The position numbers and the translations under genes are program-made. This document shows, one piece after another, positions 24,536 to 35,264 of a DNA stretch of 64,000 nucleotides. Each line of letters begins with the position of its first letter. The first letter of the stretch is position 1. The stretch is from Saururus chinensis (Eukaryota; Streptophyta; Magnoliopsida; Piperales; Saururaceae): contig CP141147.1 of NCBI GenBank assembly GCA_035235625.1, positions 15,427,001 to 15,491,000 of the forward strand, in the 5' to 3' direction. The notes under the pieces are model-generated. The model had not been told where the DNA came from and ran no database searches. It was given only the letters and a program-made list of their open reading frames with translations.

Positions 24536-24693
24536 GGATGAGTAGCTCACCACTTCCTCTTTTAGACGGCCCATCCCCTTAACAGGGTCGGTGGACATTC
24601 ACCACCATTTGTATATATCTGAAGGTAGATATCCACCATTTATATATAGTGAGGGTAAGCTGACTAAAACAAGGGGTGACAATTTACTCATCA
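24536..24693. mobile_element. Related MITE with imperfect 9-bp TSD
   Basis: The ends pair as GATGAGTAGCTCACCACTTC and GATGAGTAAATTGTCACCCC, and the inner CCATCCCCTTAACAG resembles CCCACCCCCTTAACAC in the 23728 element, so they are one family. Flanks GTTAAATTA and GTTGAATGA agree at 7 of 9 positions. A partial third copy (CGCCACCCCCTTAACACGA) lies near 41856. Confidence 0.7.
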
Positions 24694-24702
24694 GTTGAAT
24701 GA

Positions 24703-25550
24703 TAGGATGAAGAAATTGTGATTTGTGAACATACCTGATAAAGCAAATCATGGTAAGATGATATCATTATTCTTACATAAAATATGGGAAGATCATGTTG
24801 TTTCAATCAAAACAAAACATCAATATGGGAAGAAGAGGTGTAATGCAAACACCAAGGTCCTAACTCAGCCGTTCTCATGCGAATTAAAATGCCAAGCACC
24901 CTTGTTAATGCAATATGGAGTAGTTTCTACGATACTATTGAGCAATTGAGAAAATAGCCTGTGGCCGAATTTATTGAGGAGAAATTTGTTACCTGCCCAA
25001 AGGTCGGATCAAAATCTTGTAGATAAGTCATCGCCAATCTTATACATTATGAAACTGACAATGTCCTCATGCCCAATACGTTACTCAACGTGTATCTAAG
25101 TAACAAAGTACAGGTGTGGCAATAATGTGGCTAGGGGAGATGACCAAAAAAAAAATTACAAAACAGAAAATACGAGAAAAAAGTAAAAAGTAGAAAGTAG
25201 AAAGAAATAATAAAAAAAATGCAAAATGTAACTCAAAAGATTAGGTAACCTAAAATTTTAAAAATAAGATGTCTTCTTCCTTGAAAATAGTAACATTGAA
25301 AAATAATAGCTCCATTATCATAAATTTGGAGAATTTTAATCGCTAAAGAATATCATTAGAGTGCTCATTAACCAAATCTGAGCCAAAAGATTAAGGAACT
25401 GGACAAAAAAACTATCAAAGGGTTGTGTGAAAGTATAGTATGTGTATTAAACGTGAAATATGGGAAAAAATGTTTAGTACATATTTTAAAAAAACACAAA
25501 TAATACGACATTTTTTACAGTAGGATGAAAAATCACAAAATATGTGTATA
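24703..25550. other. Unassigned AT-rich intergenic sequence
   Basis: No gene or repeat recognised. A-rich stretches occur at 25145-25225. Confidence 0.4.
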
Positions 25551-25559
25551 AAATACATA

Positions 25560-25905
25560 AGGAAAATTATTAAAATAATAATTAAAAAAAAATATTTACC
25601 GAAATATACCACTTTGGGAAATATTTCCCAAAGTGGTGTTTAATTTTGCCACGCAGGCGCCAGCCAAGCAGCTGGCGCCAGCGTGGTTTTTTTTTTTTTT
25701 TTTTAAGTTGATTTCGTCGTTTAGAACGACGAAATTGGTTTTAATACGATTTCGTCGTTCTAAACGACGAAACCGTTTATTACTTAACCCGGTTTCGTCG
25801 TTCTGAACGACGAAACTGCCACACTTTGGTTGATTTCGACATTCGGTCTCGGAACAACACTGATTTCGTCGTTTAGAACGACGAAATCAAATTAAATTTT
25901 TTTCA
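25560..25905. repeat. MULE left terminal inverted repeat
   Basis: Pairs with 32361-32680. It contains a perfect 28-bp palindrome at 25609-25636 (half-site CCACTTTGGGAAAT), a long hairpin at 25649-25686 (CCACGC, GGCGCCAGC and their complements), a T tract, and four palindromes with half-site TTTCGTCGTT at 25710, 25748, 25791 and 25862. The array arrangement differs from the right TIR in the spacing of the third copy. Confidence 0.93.
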
Positions 25906-26161
25906 AATTACTATTTAAAATTAATTTTATCACCTGTCCCTGTTCATTCATTCAAAACAAAACACAGATGTACATGCACGACTTCATTCATTCCACCCAT
26001 AACAAATATCACCATAACAAATATTACTATCACAAATATCACCATAACAAAAATCACTATCACGAATATCACCATAACAAATATAAGTAAAGTATATCCA
26101 TAATAAATATAAGTAAAGTACATCATAGACGAGTAACAAATATAATACATGACAAGTAATA

Positions 26162-28444
26162 TCATAATCTCCTACGTCCTCGTCCTCGATGGTGGTGTAC
26201 GAGCTCCTCATGATCTACCTCTAGCTCTGGTTGTGGCTCTGGCTCCGACTCCGACTCCGACTGGGGCTGCGGCTGCGACTCCATGTCAGGCTCCTGCTCG
26301 GGCTCCGGCTCAGCATAAATAATAGATGGTACAATACGAGCTGGCCGATGTCGTCTATAATATAAAATCGGATCTAGCTGCTCTACATGTGTAGTGTCTG
26401 GAAATGATGAACCTGGAGGAGAGCTATATGCTGCTGATGATGATGGAATATCAGGGCATGAAGAGTGCATCGGCTGCGTCTGAGCGGCCTCGTCGACAGG
26501 ATAATCTCGAGGAACATCCGTGATTACCGAATGAAGTAGTGGCAAGCTACGAAGAACATCATTAGACGATCTAATCACCGACTCACATGCTGCTGCTAAG
26601 TCCTCGCGCGAAATACAGGTGACAAGTGCATCACTCAAATACGCATTAGTATGTCGAAGCTGACGAAGCTATAAAAAAATAAATTAAATATTAGACAAAT
26701 AATTAAAACAAAATAAGAAAATAATATATGCCTTAATTAACAAAGTTGTACTTACTAGAGCTGCCTCAGATGCTCCCCTAGGCTGATATGTCATCTCCTC
26801 TACATCATCGCGTGGTAAAATATATGGTCGTGTAATCGGTAAATACCAGTGCATATAAGTACTACGATCATCTCGCAATGTCGTAGCCATCTCCCCTCTA
26901 ATAACAGTAGCTCTCCTATCCTCCCATCGAGCAATATACGACGCATGATATATAGCCCAGTCGGTAATATGGCAGCCCTGTCGAGTGATGCGATGGACAA
27001 ACTCGACAATAGAAGGTGGGACCCCTTGCTCCAGGTTAAACTGGAGCATTACACGATCTGGCACATACATTTCTATAATCTCGTAACATATTAGAGGGGT
27101 TCGAGAAAGCCACACCTCTCGACCGTCCGTGCAGAGTGGAGGTATCACAGCCAACAAGTCCTCCGAGTACGACTGCCAAATAATCTATACAATATATAAA
27201 GATAATTTAGTTTAAATAACACAAAATTTTTTAAAATCATTACATAAAAAAGTTCAACACGTTAATAAAATTACCTAGTATGGCCGCTGGTGGTCTAACT
27301 CCACTCTATACAATCGGAGGACTCTTTGGGGATTTTCAGTTCTCTTCTTCCGAACATTCCACCTTAAGGAGTTAAATTTAAGAAATGAGTCCAGCATATA
27401 CATAAAACGTTGATTAAAAAGTAATGTGGTAAACATAAATACAACCTACCTCGCCCCTAATGGAGCACCCTCGACCAAGCGACCCATCTCAGCAGTTGGT
27501 CGGCCGACGTGTAAGTGCTCCCACGACCATAACTATGTCATAAAATAGTGATAACAAATATTAGAATTAAAAAATTATACGTGACTAAAACACCAAGTAA
27601 AGTTACAGAATTAATTACCTGAAGAAGGGTCAAACAGCCTGCAATCCCCGAGGTCATGGCCTGACATGCCTTTCCTAACTCTCGGTATAAGAATGCCAGA
27701 GTAGCACTGCCCCATGAATAAGTGCCAGCCATGTCAAAGTCGGCAAGGAGAGAGAGATACGAAACATGCACGTGGCTGCTCGTGGTATCCGTAAATATGG
27801 TGGCTCCAAGTAAATGCAATATATAGGCTCGTGCATGCTGCTCGATAATTATCTCTGTAGCATCGGCTGAGAGCTCGTGAAACTCCTGTAAGAGCCATCG
27901 TAGGCTCACTCGGCTACCACGCATCACTGTAGCAGGAGGAGCTCTACCAAGAAGTCTAACTAATATATCCATATAAGCTCCTCCTGTGATGCCTGTCACC
28001 GGACGTCTATCAATACGGAGTCCTAATAGAACTGCCACATCCATGAGCGTGATGGACATCTCTCCATATGACAAATGAAACACCTGTGTCTCCCTCCTCC
28101 ATCTCTCAACAAGAGCTGTCAATAGAGGACAATCGAGACGGACATACTGTAGATGAATGAAATGGCCGAATCCCGCTCGCTCGATATAAGGTAACATACG
28201 CTCATCTATGGGCCACTGACGGAGATATTTAAAATGTTCGGTGCACTCAAGGCACCCGGGGTCCTATAATAAATTTTAAAATTATAACATATCGTACTAT
28301 ATCAACCAAAAACAATAAAATAAATTTTAAATTTAGTTACCATACCTCTCCTCTCCAAATAGCAGCAGACCTATGTGTCTCCTGCTGTATGAGTAAAGAA
28401 GCGTCACTCGGGCCTGGCCCGTAACAAGGCTCTGCATGATCCAT
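26162..28444 (-). CDS. Plant mobile domain (PMD, MAIL/MAIN-like) protein, one internal stop
   Basis: Six exons on the minus strand: 28444-28346, 28263-27619, 27532-27450, 27362-27275, 27184-26756 and 26668-26162, all with GT-AG introns and agreeing phases. They encode about 616 residues. Exons 2-5 form the plant mobile domain (PF10536-type): HLQYVRLDCPLLTALVERWR, EMSITLMDVAVLLGLRIDRR, LWSWEHLHVGRP and IIWQSY. The C-terminus is acidic and repetitive (EPEPEQEPD, SESESEPEPQPE) and ends in a basic RGRGRRRL tail. The last codon of exon 4 (27277-27275) is TAG where CAG would restore both Gln and the CAG/GT donor consensus. PMD proteins such as MAIN and MAIL1 act in nuclear gene silencing and development; PMD genes carried by MULEs are known, and their role for the transposon is unclear. 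Confidence 0.9.
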
Positions 28445-28541
28445 ATGATCTGTGGAAAATGAAGATCATATCATTAATCGTAAAGGAATACATGCATACG
28501 TAACTAAAAAAATACAATAAATACAGCGGTTGATTATATGT

Positions 28542-31387
28542 TTACCAATCAATAGGAGGGTTTCTACATGATTTACTATTATGCCCACTTTGTTTACACC
28601 TCCCGCATTTATATCCTCCTCTACCATCTCTTTCCATTGTTCTACTGTCCATAGTATTCCTAATGCGAACAGACCGTGGGCAACCGGGTTGCCTTGTTGC
28701 TATCGGTGGGTATAACACAAAAGGTATATCCCTCTCCCAATACTCCCGACCACGAGGAGAATAAAATTCTGCGGAGTACACATTTCTATAAGTAGAAGAT
28801 GTATAAAACGGTGATGCATGGATTGGCTCCCGCCGCTTTGCCCACACGGCGATCAGGTGCGAGCAAGGATAACCATAAACCTGAGGGATGTTGCATGTAC
28901 AAGTATGCATTCTAGCATTTACCATAACCTTCCGGCCACGAATAGACGTCACTTCATATTGACTGCTGTTAATCCGATTAACTATATACTCCCCAATTTT
29001 TCTTGTTTGCTCTCTCAATATAGCTTCCACTCTAGGAGTATACGGGGTAGTCATGGCAGAGGCGACAGAAGATCGTTTAACAAAAAATTTTATGAGCCGA
29101 TAAAAGATAGCTGACACTAAAGCCTGCATGGGTAAACCCCGTGCCCCCTTCAAGACGCTATTTAAACTTTCAGCCATATTTGTAGTAGTCATGCCAAATG
29201 TTATAAAACCACCGTGAGCAAGGGACCACTGTGCAGGATGTAATTCTCCTCCTAAGAGGAGATGTTTTGCCCTAGGACTCTCTTGACCAATCAAGTCCAT
29301 TTTAGCATCAAACTTTTCTACTGTGAGTGCACAAGCTGCTGCCCCAATCAAGTCCGTTAGTGTATCATTTTTAAACTCCTTCTTAAAATTTGCTTTTATG
29401 TGACGGATGCAATAACGATGGTGGTAATCCGGCTCTGGAAGAACCTCAGGCACGGCCTTTTGAAGCCCCTTATGTCGATCTGAAATAATGACTATGTTCG
29501 TCATGCCCATCAGTACATGATCCCTCAATTCCATTAGAAACCATTTCCAATTGTCTCCATCTTCCTTCCCGACAAGCCTGAATGCAAGAGGAAATAACCC
29601 ATTATTTCCATCTGTAGCCGTTGCAGCCATAAGCGCACCAGGATATCTGCCATACAAGTGAGTGGCATCAACGCCAATCACAGGGTTGCAATGTCGAAAC
29701 CCCGCTATAGACGGCCCAAACGCCCAAAACAACCGTGTAAATCTCCTACAAGTGCCACCATCTGCACGAGGTACTACGACATCCTCTAAGCGGTAGTAGG
29801 TGTCAGGATTGGCTTCTTGAACCGCCCTTAGGTACATTGGCAACAATTTATACGATTCTACCCAATCTCCATAAATGGCCTTGATCGCCATATTCCTTGC
29901 TGCCCATGCTTTCTTATAAGATATGTCAACATGATACTTCTCCTTTATTCTTTGAATAATATCCCCTGGTGTAGAGTTAATTCGGCTTGGATAGCAGGCA
30001 TTATGACCTTCGAAATAAAGGAGGCACTGCACTGCCTATGATTTGTGCTAAGTTGGGCATTCCGACATGTGTGGTCACCTTTGTACGTCTTCAATTTAAA
30101 TGAGCCACCACCCCTTTTGATAGAGCCATGCACTCTCCAAGGGCAAGTGCTATCAATGCACTTCACTGTATACTCGGACGAATTTGTTCGTACAACCTTG
30201 TATTCGACATGATTTTCAATTGAAAACTCATGCAAGGCTGTAACGAATGCTTCTTTATTCTCAAAGATGCGGCCAACATATAACTCATCTTCATTTTGTT
30301 GGTCCAAATCCATTGTAGAATTCACTGCCGCATCTATCTCCTCATCTGTGATGTGTGCATAAAGTGGCTCCACTTCACAGTACGGCAGCTCTTCATCATC
30401 TACATTCATATCATTCCCAGCAATGGCATTGTCTACTGTATCATCCCCCTCGCCGTCAACCATCTGTTGAGCGCTTTCTTCACCTCTAACCCCTTCTACA
30501 TTCATGTCAGAATCTTCTCCACTTACTTCGTCAACATTATCTTCACCTTCATTATCCTCATGTTCATCAATATCTTCACCGTAGACATATCCCCCCCTAT
30601 ATATAAACATCACATATGTATTAAATTTCGTAAGCCTAAAAAAGTTGAATTCATTTATAAATATATATTTCACCTCTGATTAGATGATCCAGCATCGGTA
30701 TGACCAACATACGTGTAGGGGTAATAAAGGCCCATCGAACTTTGAGTTTCATACCATGCACCGCCTTGAGACATTTGAACGCTAAATGGCTCGTGTGCAT
30801 GCATCGTGGACCTTCCATATTACACATAAAATCTCAAAATTTAGCTAAACTTATTTTTATTAAATGATAATAAGATTGAAAACGTATTCACAACTAAATC
30901 AACCTTACCTCCAATTAGGTTCACTTCCATCGTAGATAGGGGCAGACGACCTATGACTTTCATTTGAAGCTACTGTCATAGATAAATTTCCTTCTTCGTC
31001 ATCCACTGGCATTTGCATATGACTTTCATTGTTCACATTTCTATCCAAGCTCCTGTGTGAGCTTCTGTGAGAGATCCTACGTGAACTACTTCGCCTTTCA
31101 CTAGTCACTCGGGCCTCTTTTTTGAGAAATAACTCGAAAGAAATTTTGTCATGTGCGTGGTGAAACATAAAAGTCATTGATGAATCATCATTTATATTCA
31201 TTAGTATCATTCTTGATCCATAGGACGGAAGATTACATTTAATAGTAATTTTCCATCTTCTTCGATCCAACCCAACCTTACTTGCTACGTGCATCTCAAA
31301 TTCATCAAATGTAGACGGTTTCTTCATTAATAATCCTTCTATGCGTCCGTCGTAGTTAATGAAAAAACTAATCATTTCTTCTGCCAT
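28542..31387 (-). CDS. MuDR/mudrA-type MULE transposase, single frameshift
   Basis: Three exons on the minus strand: 31387-30909, 30811-30674 and 30596-28542, with GT-AG introns and matching phases; about 890 codons. Exon 1 encodes an N-terminal PB1-like domain (MISFFINYDGRIEGLL...) followed by an Arg/Ser-rich stretch. Exon 3 starts with an acidic linker, then the MuDR DNA-binding domain (VGRIFENKEAFVTALHEFS, CPWRVHGS, HTCR), the DDE transposase domain (GVDATHLYGRYPGALMAA; IIISDRHKG is approximated by IVIISDRHKGLQKAV; HHRYCIRHIKANF), a SWIM zinc finger (CTCNIPQVYGYPCSHLIAVW) and a CCHC knuckle (CGRCKQSGHNSKSC). Near 29970-29985 the frame shifts by one nucleotide between the DNA-binding and transposase domains, so as read it cannot give one protein. 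It would bind the TIRs and catalyse cut-and-paste movement. Confidence 0.93.
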
Positions 31388-32360
31388 TTCTATTCAATTA
31401 ATTCATAAATAATAAATTAAATTAATATTAGATTAAGCCAACTAATACTAATATCTACCTTAAGCAGTATATTTTCAAAAATATCTACCCTAATACTAAT
31501 GTCTCAAACTATATAAGCTGTAAAAAAAACATGTTAAAAAACTCAAAATCCTCCTCATTTTCCAAAATTTGAGAGACTTGTCATCTTAAAAACTTTCAAT
31601 TTTGTATCCCACTTCCAATCTTGAAGGAGAAATTGGTGTCCTTTGATGTCACTGATAGTGATAGGTTGGTGTATATTATTTCAAACCAATGCATATGTTA
31701 TGGGTCCTCAATAATTGGCCACAACCGCTTTTGTATTTGGCCAATCAAAATTAATATTATGTACATTTACTTAACTAAGAAATGCTAAAACCAAGGGCAT
31801 ATAAGGAAGATTAAAACTAGCTAAAGTGTATATTCTAGACGTTTGCATTTTCATAAATTAGTTAATAAAATATTAATCAAAAATAATATTTCTACTCTAT
31901 TTTCTTTATGCGGATACAAGATGAAAAATTATGCTTGCCCATGTAGAATTTTGTCAAATAGAATATTAATATTCTTAATAATTTTGTTTAAAACTACTGA
32001 GAATAAAACTTCTAAAACTAGGGCTCAAATGGGACAATCAAAACTTTAAATTTATTCAATATAGCATACAAAAGATAAATTTATTGAATATAGCACACAA
32101 AAGATCCATTGCAACGATTAAAAGAGAGGTAAATGAAAAAAAAAAATTAAAGCAAAGGATCGCACCAGAAAATTTGAATCGGAGAGGGCTGGATGTCGGC
32201 GGCGGTTGGACGGCGGCCTGGACGCCAAGCAGGACGGCGGCGACGGTGGGCTGGACGTCGGTGGCGGGCCGGATGTCGGCAGAGGCGGTGGTGGATCACT
32301 CGACGGAGGCGGAGCGGATCTAGACTGAGGCAAGCGGAGGGGAAAATATAAGAACGATGA

Positions 32361-32680
32361 TTTTGTCGTTCTGAACGACGAAATCAACTTAATTTAATTT
32401 CATCGTTTAGAACGACGAAATCAGTGTTGTTCGGAGACCGAAGGCCGAAATTAGCCAAGTGTGGCAGTTTCATCGTTTAGAACGACGAAATCGTATTAAA
32501 ACCAATTTCGTCGTTCTAAACGACGAAATCAACTTAAAAAAAAAAAAAAAAAAGCCATGCTGGCGCCAGTTGCTTGGCTGGCGCTTGCGTGGCAAAATTG
32601 AACACCACTTTGGGAAATATTTCCCAAAGTGGTATATTTCGGTAAATTTTTTTTTTAATTATTATTTTAATAATTTTCCC
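32361..32680. repeat. MULE right terminal inverted repeat
   Basis: Mirror of the left end: 28-bp palindrome at 32605-32632, GGCGCCAG hairpin near 32555-32593, an A tract, and palindromic TTTCRTCGTT sites at 32361-32387, 32398-32422, 32468-32492 and 32504-32530. It lies directly upstream of the transposase gene on the minus strand and therefore probably holds its promoter. Confidence 0.93.
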
Positions 32681-32722
32681 AAATACATATTATACCCCAT
32701 TTTTTTGCCACTTAGATGTGTA

Positions 32723-32829
32723 TGACCCAGAAAGGAGAGACAACTTATTTAGAAACTCTTTTTCAAAATGAACTAAAATTTGTTTATTTTAAAAAACCAA
32801 ATAGTACTATTAATGTAAAACAGAGGGTG
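32723..32829. mobile_element. Stowaway-like MITE relative
   Basis: Flanked by TA; the interior (TTCAAAATGAACTAAAATT, CCAAATAGTACTATTAATGT) matches the element at 40472-40576. Its left end is diverged. Confidence 0.55.
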
Positions 32830-32831
32830 TA

Positions 32832-33565
32832 GGAGTTATTCCATTGAACCCAAAGAGATTCCTTGTTTTCTTTCTTGAAGAAATTACCCACTAAACCTAT
32901 TTCACATGTTTGCTCCTTTCCAAAGCATGCCAAAAAGTGGGAAAATAGAAAAACCCTTTCACAATATGTCAGGCTTCTTAAATACCCCACTTAGTTACAA
33001 ATTTGCTATTAATATTAAAAATAGTAAATTTACCCGTAAGATTCACCATTCCCATATAGGCTTAGTTTTACATAATTTTATTTATAAAAAAATTGGTCGT
33101 AGCTATGACATAGGTAGCAGGATAGATCATCCCTGACCGATCGCATTCTAGCCAAGTTCAAGCCGCATTTCTGCCACAAAGCGGGTCAAAGAGTAGAAAG
33201 GGGTAGGGTAAAGGATAAAATGTTTTTGGAAATTATGAAGTGGCATGACAATAACTTTTGTCCTTTTTTCTTCAGGGTTTTTGAAGGTGGAATATATATG
33301 AGAAGGTTTTTAACTTTGCCAAGTCTATTTTTAGTTTTTTCTGGTCAAAACCCTTTCTTTCTTTGCTTTGTAACTAAATTTTTTTGTTAAGCACAACAAG
33401 GGGATATTAATACATTGAAAAAACTAATAAATAAATCTAATCCAAAACCTATGTGTTAGACTAACTCCAAAGCAAAAACTTGAATAACAAACGTGGTGCA
33501 GGTAGGATAGTTTGGACATAACCGAACCACCAAACTATGCATTTGGGGTTATAGGGCTTCCTAAC
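32832..33565. other. Unassigned intergenic sequence
   Basis: No gene or known repeat is recognised. Short ORFs here are not supported. Confidence 0.4.
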
Positions 33566-33569
33566 TTGA

Positions 33570-34190
33570 AAGCACAATAGAACATTGATACACATGTTTT
33601 TTATACATTTTATATGACTATTTACCTTATTTATTAGCATAGGATTAGGTGAATTTATCGTTAATTAGAATTTATATGTGTTAAGAAAGATATTAGTAGT
33701 GTGATTTAATTATTAATTAATTCAGGCAATGTTACTTATTCAGGCATTTATTTGAATAAAGTCAGTGTTTTATTTATGTCTTTCATGCCTAAAATACGAT
33801 TTTTCATGTTTTATAGGTAAGGCACATTTCTCGAGGTACTTGGATGATGTTCAAACAAATTCACAACACTCTTAACACGCTTATAAGTGATTTCAAAAAC
33901 TTTCTAGAGATGCTGGCACATTGAAAACATATATGGATGTGAACGGAAGAGCTTAATGAACATAGAAGAAAACTGAATAGGAATATGGATTGTCCAATGA
34001 ACAAAAATCATCTTCCCAAACACGAATTCAGACACTTAATTGGAAAAAATTGTGCAGATTGCAAAAATGTGAAACAATTAGAAAAATCAATAAAATCGGC
34101 ACCCAATTTGGATTCAATCAAATAAATTAACTTGGGTATTTTATTTCTAACTCAATTTTGGACAAGAGGGTGGTGTCAAATGTTATTTTT
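33570..34190 (+). repeat. Third copy of the 11.0-12.0 kb LTR-like repeat
   Basis: Same order of landmarks as the inverted pair: ACCTTATTTATTAGCATA, TTAATTATTAATTAATTCAGG, TTTTTCATGTTTTATAGGTA, GAAGAGCTTAATGAACATAG. It is a single, plus-oriented copy that ends near 34190. Confidence 0.75.
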
Positions 34191-35264
34191 AGTGTCCTGA
34201 AAGGTTGGATTTTAAAGTATACAGTGATGGGGCCGAGCTATATTCATGTTTAATCATTAATGGTAGTTCGAATGGATTAGCATATTGTGGCTTGAGAAGA
34301 GTGGAGTTCGGCTTGTGCAAAGGAGTATGTAGTCCGAACCAGGAAATTGAAGCAGAGCTGAGATGGAAGTTGTGGTCTAAAGAGCAGAATCATGATGACT
34401 AATGGGTCGCCATGGATGTTGTAGAAGAAAAGTCTTGGAGAGGAAGAGGACTTGCAATCAATAAATCAAGGAGACAAAGAGTTTGGTTAAAGTTAGGGTT
34501 GAAAATGCATGATTCACTGGAGTTTGAAGTTAGGAAGGAGAAGAGTACCCAACGTCATGTCAAACTTAGCAACCTGATACTCACATCAACTACCAATCAA
34601 ATTAGAAGCAGAATGTGCTATGTATATATAAAAGTGGACAGTTAGATCTTAATTCCAATTCTTACCTTATCTAGAACTTAGGGTTGAAATATATAAGGGG
34701 TAGCTCCACGTTCACAAGAGAGAAGAAGAAAAAGAGAAGCCGAGTACTGTAGCAACGAGGTAATCTTCTCCATTCTTTCTTCTGAGTAGCCATATGTCAA
34801 GGTCTCCTCTTCAAGAAATCTATAGTAATAGTTCCGAAGAAGCATGAGGCTGAGATCAAGTTGGGTATGATCAAGTTGGGTAACAACTCATACCTAACTT
34901 GGTCACCTGAAAATAATAATCATTTACTAATAATTTATTCTCAAATCTAACTAAAAATGCAATCTACGAGTGAAAAAAATCTTGTCAAATGAATCACGAT
35001 GTGGCAAAATTATTACAGTCATCCAACATAACAAGACAACTAACAAAAGGTCAATGCATCTAATAAATCTCTATTGCATCTACCCTTGTCTCTCCTGAGA
35101 AGTGCTTATTCATGTGTACTCTCAAGGTTCTAAGCATCAAATATTTGCAAATTTGAATGCATTTGTGTGTACAATTACATGAAGTGGATAGTCCATGCAA
35201 AACAAAATCACCCATGAACTTATGCCCGTTAGAACATATGACGACATATGTATCATAATTAGCT
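34191..35264. other. Unassigned sequence, partly LTR-like
   Basis: Around 34660-34770 there is a TATA-like AAATATATAAGG followed by a purine-rich leader and a possible donor (ACGAGGTAATCTTC), resembling an LTR or gene leader. Frames at 34205-34645 (+) and 35060-35272 (-) match nothing I recognise. Confidence 0.35.

Larger units (their letters stand above)
25560..32680 (-). mobile_element. Complete Mutator-like element (MULE) carrying transposase and PMD genes
   Basis: A 7,121-bp element bordered by a perfect 9-bp target duplication AAATACATA (25551-25559 and 32681-32689), the size expected for Mutator. Both ends carry about 320-bp inverted repeats whose outer bases read (A/G)GGAAAATTATTAAAATAAT. 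Inside, both genes are on the minus strand: a mudrA-type transposase (28542-31387) then a plant-mobile-domain gene (26162-28444). Each is interrupted by one lesion, so this copy may need a relative for mobility, but intact ends and exact TSD say the insertion is recent compared with everything else here. Confidence 0.95.

Noticed and set aside
26849..27094. Plus-strand ORF over the PMD gene, and small minus ORFs in other frames
   Set aside because: The six-exon minus gene explains the region; these are other-frame readings.
28542..28546. Transposase-PMD fusion protein by splicing across the 97-bp gap
   Set aside because: Joining the only plausible donor to the acceptor creates an in-frame TGA at the junction.
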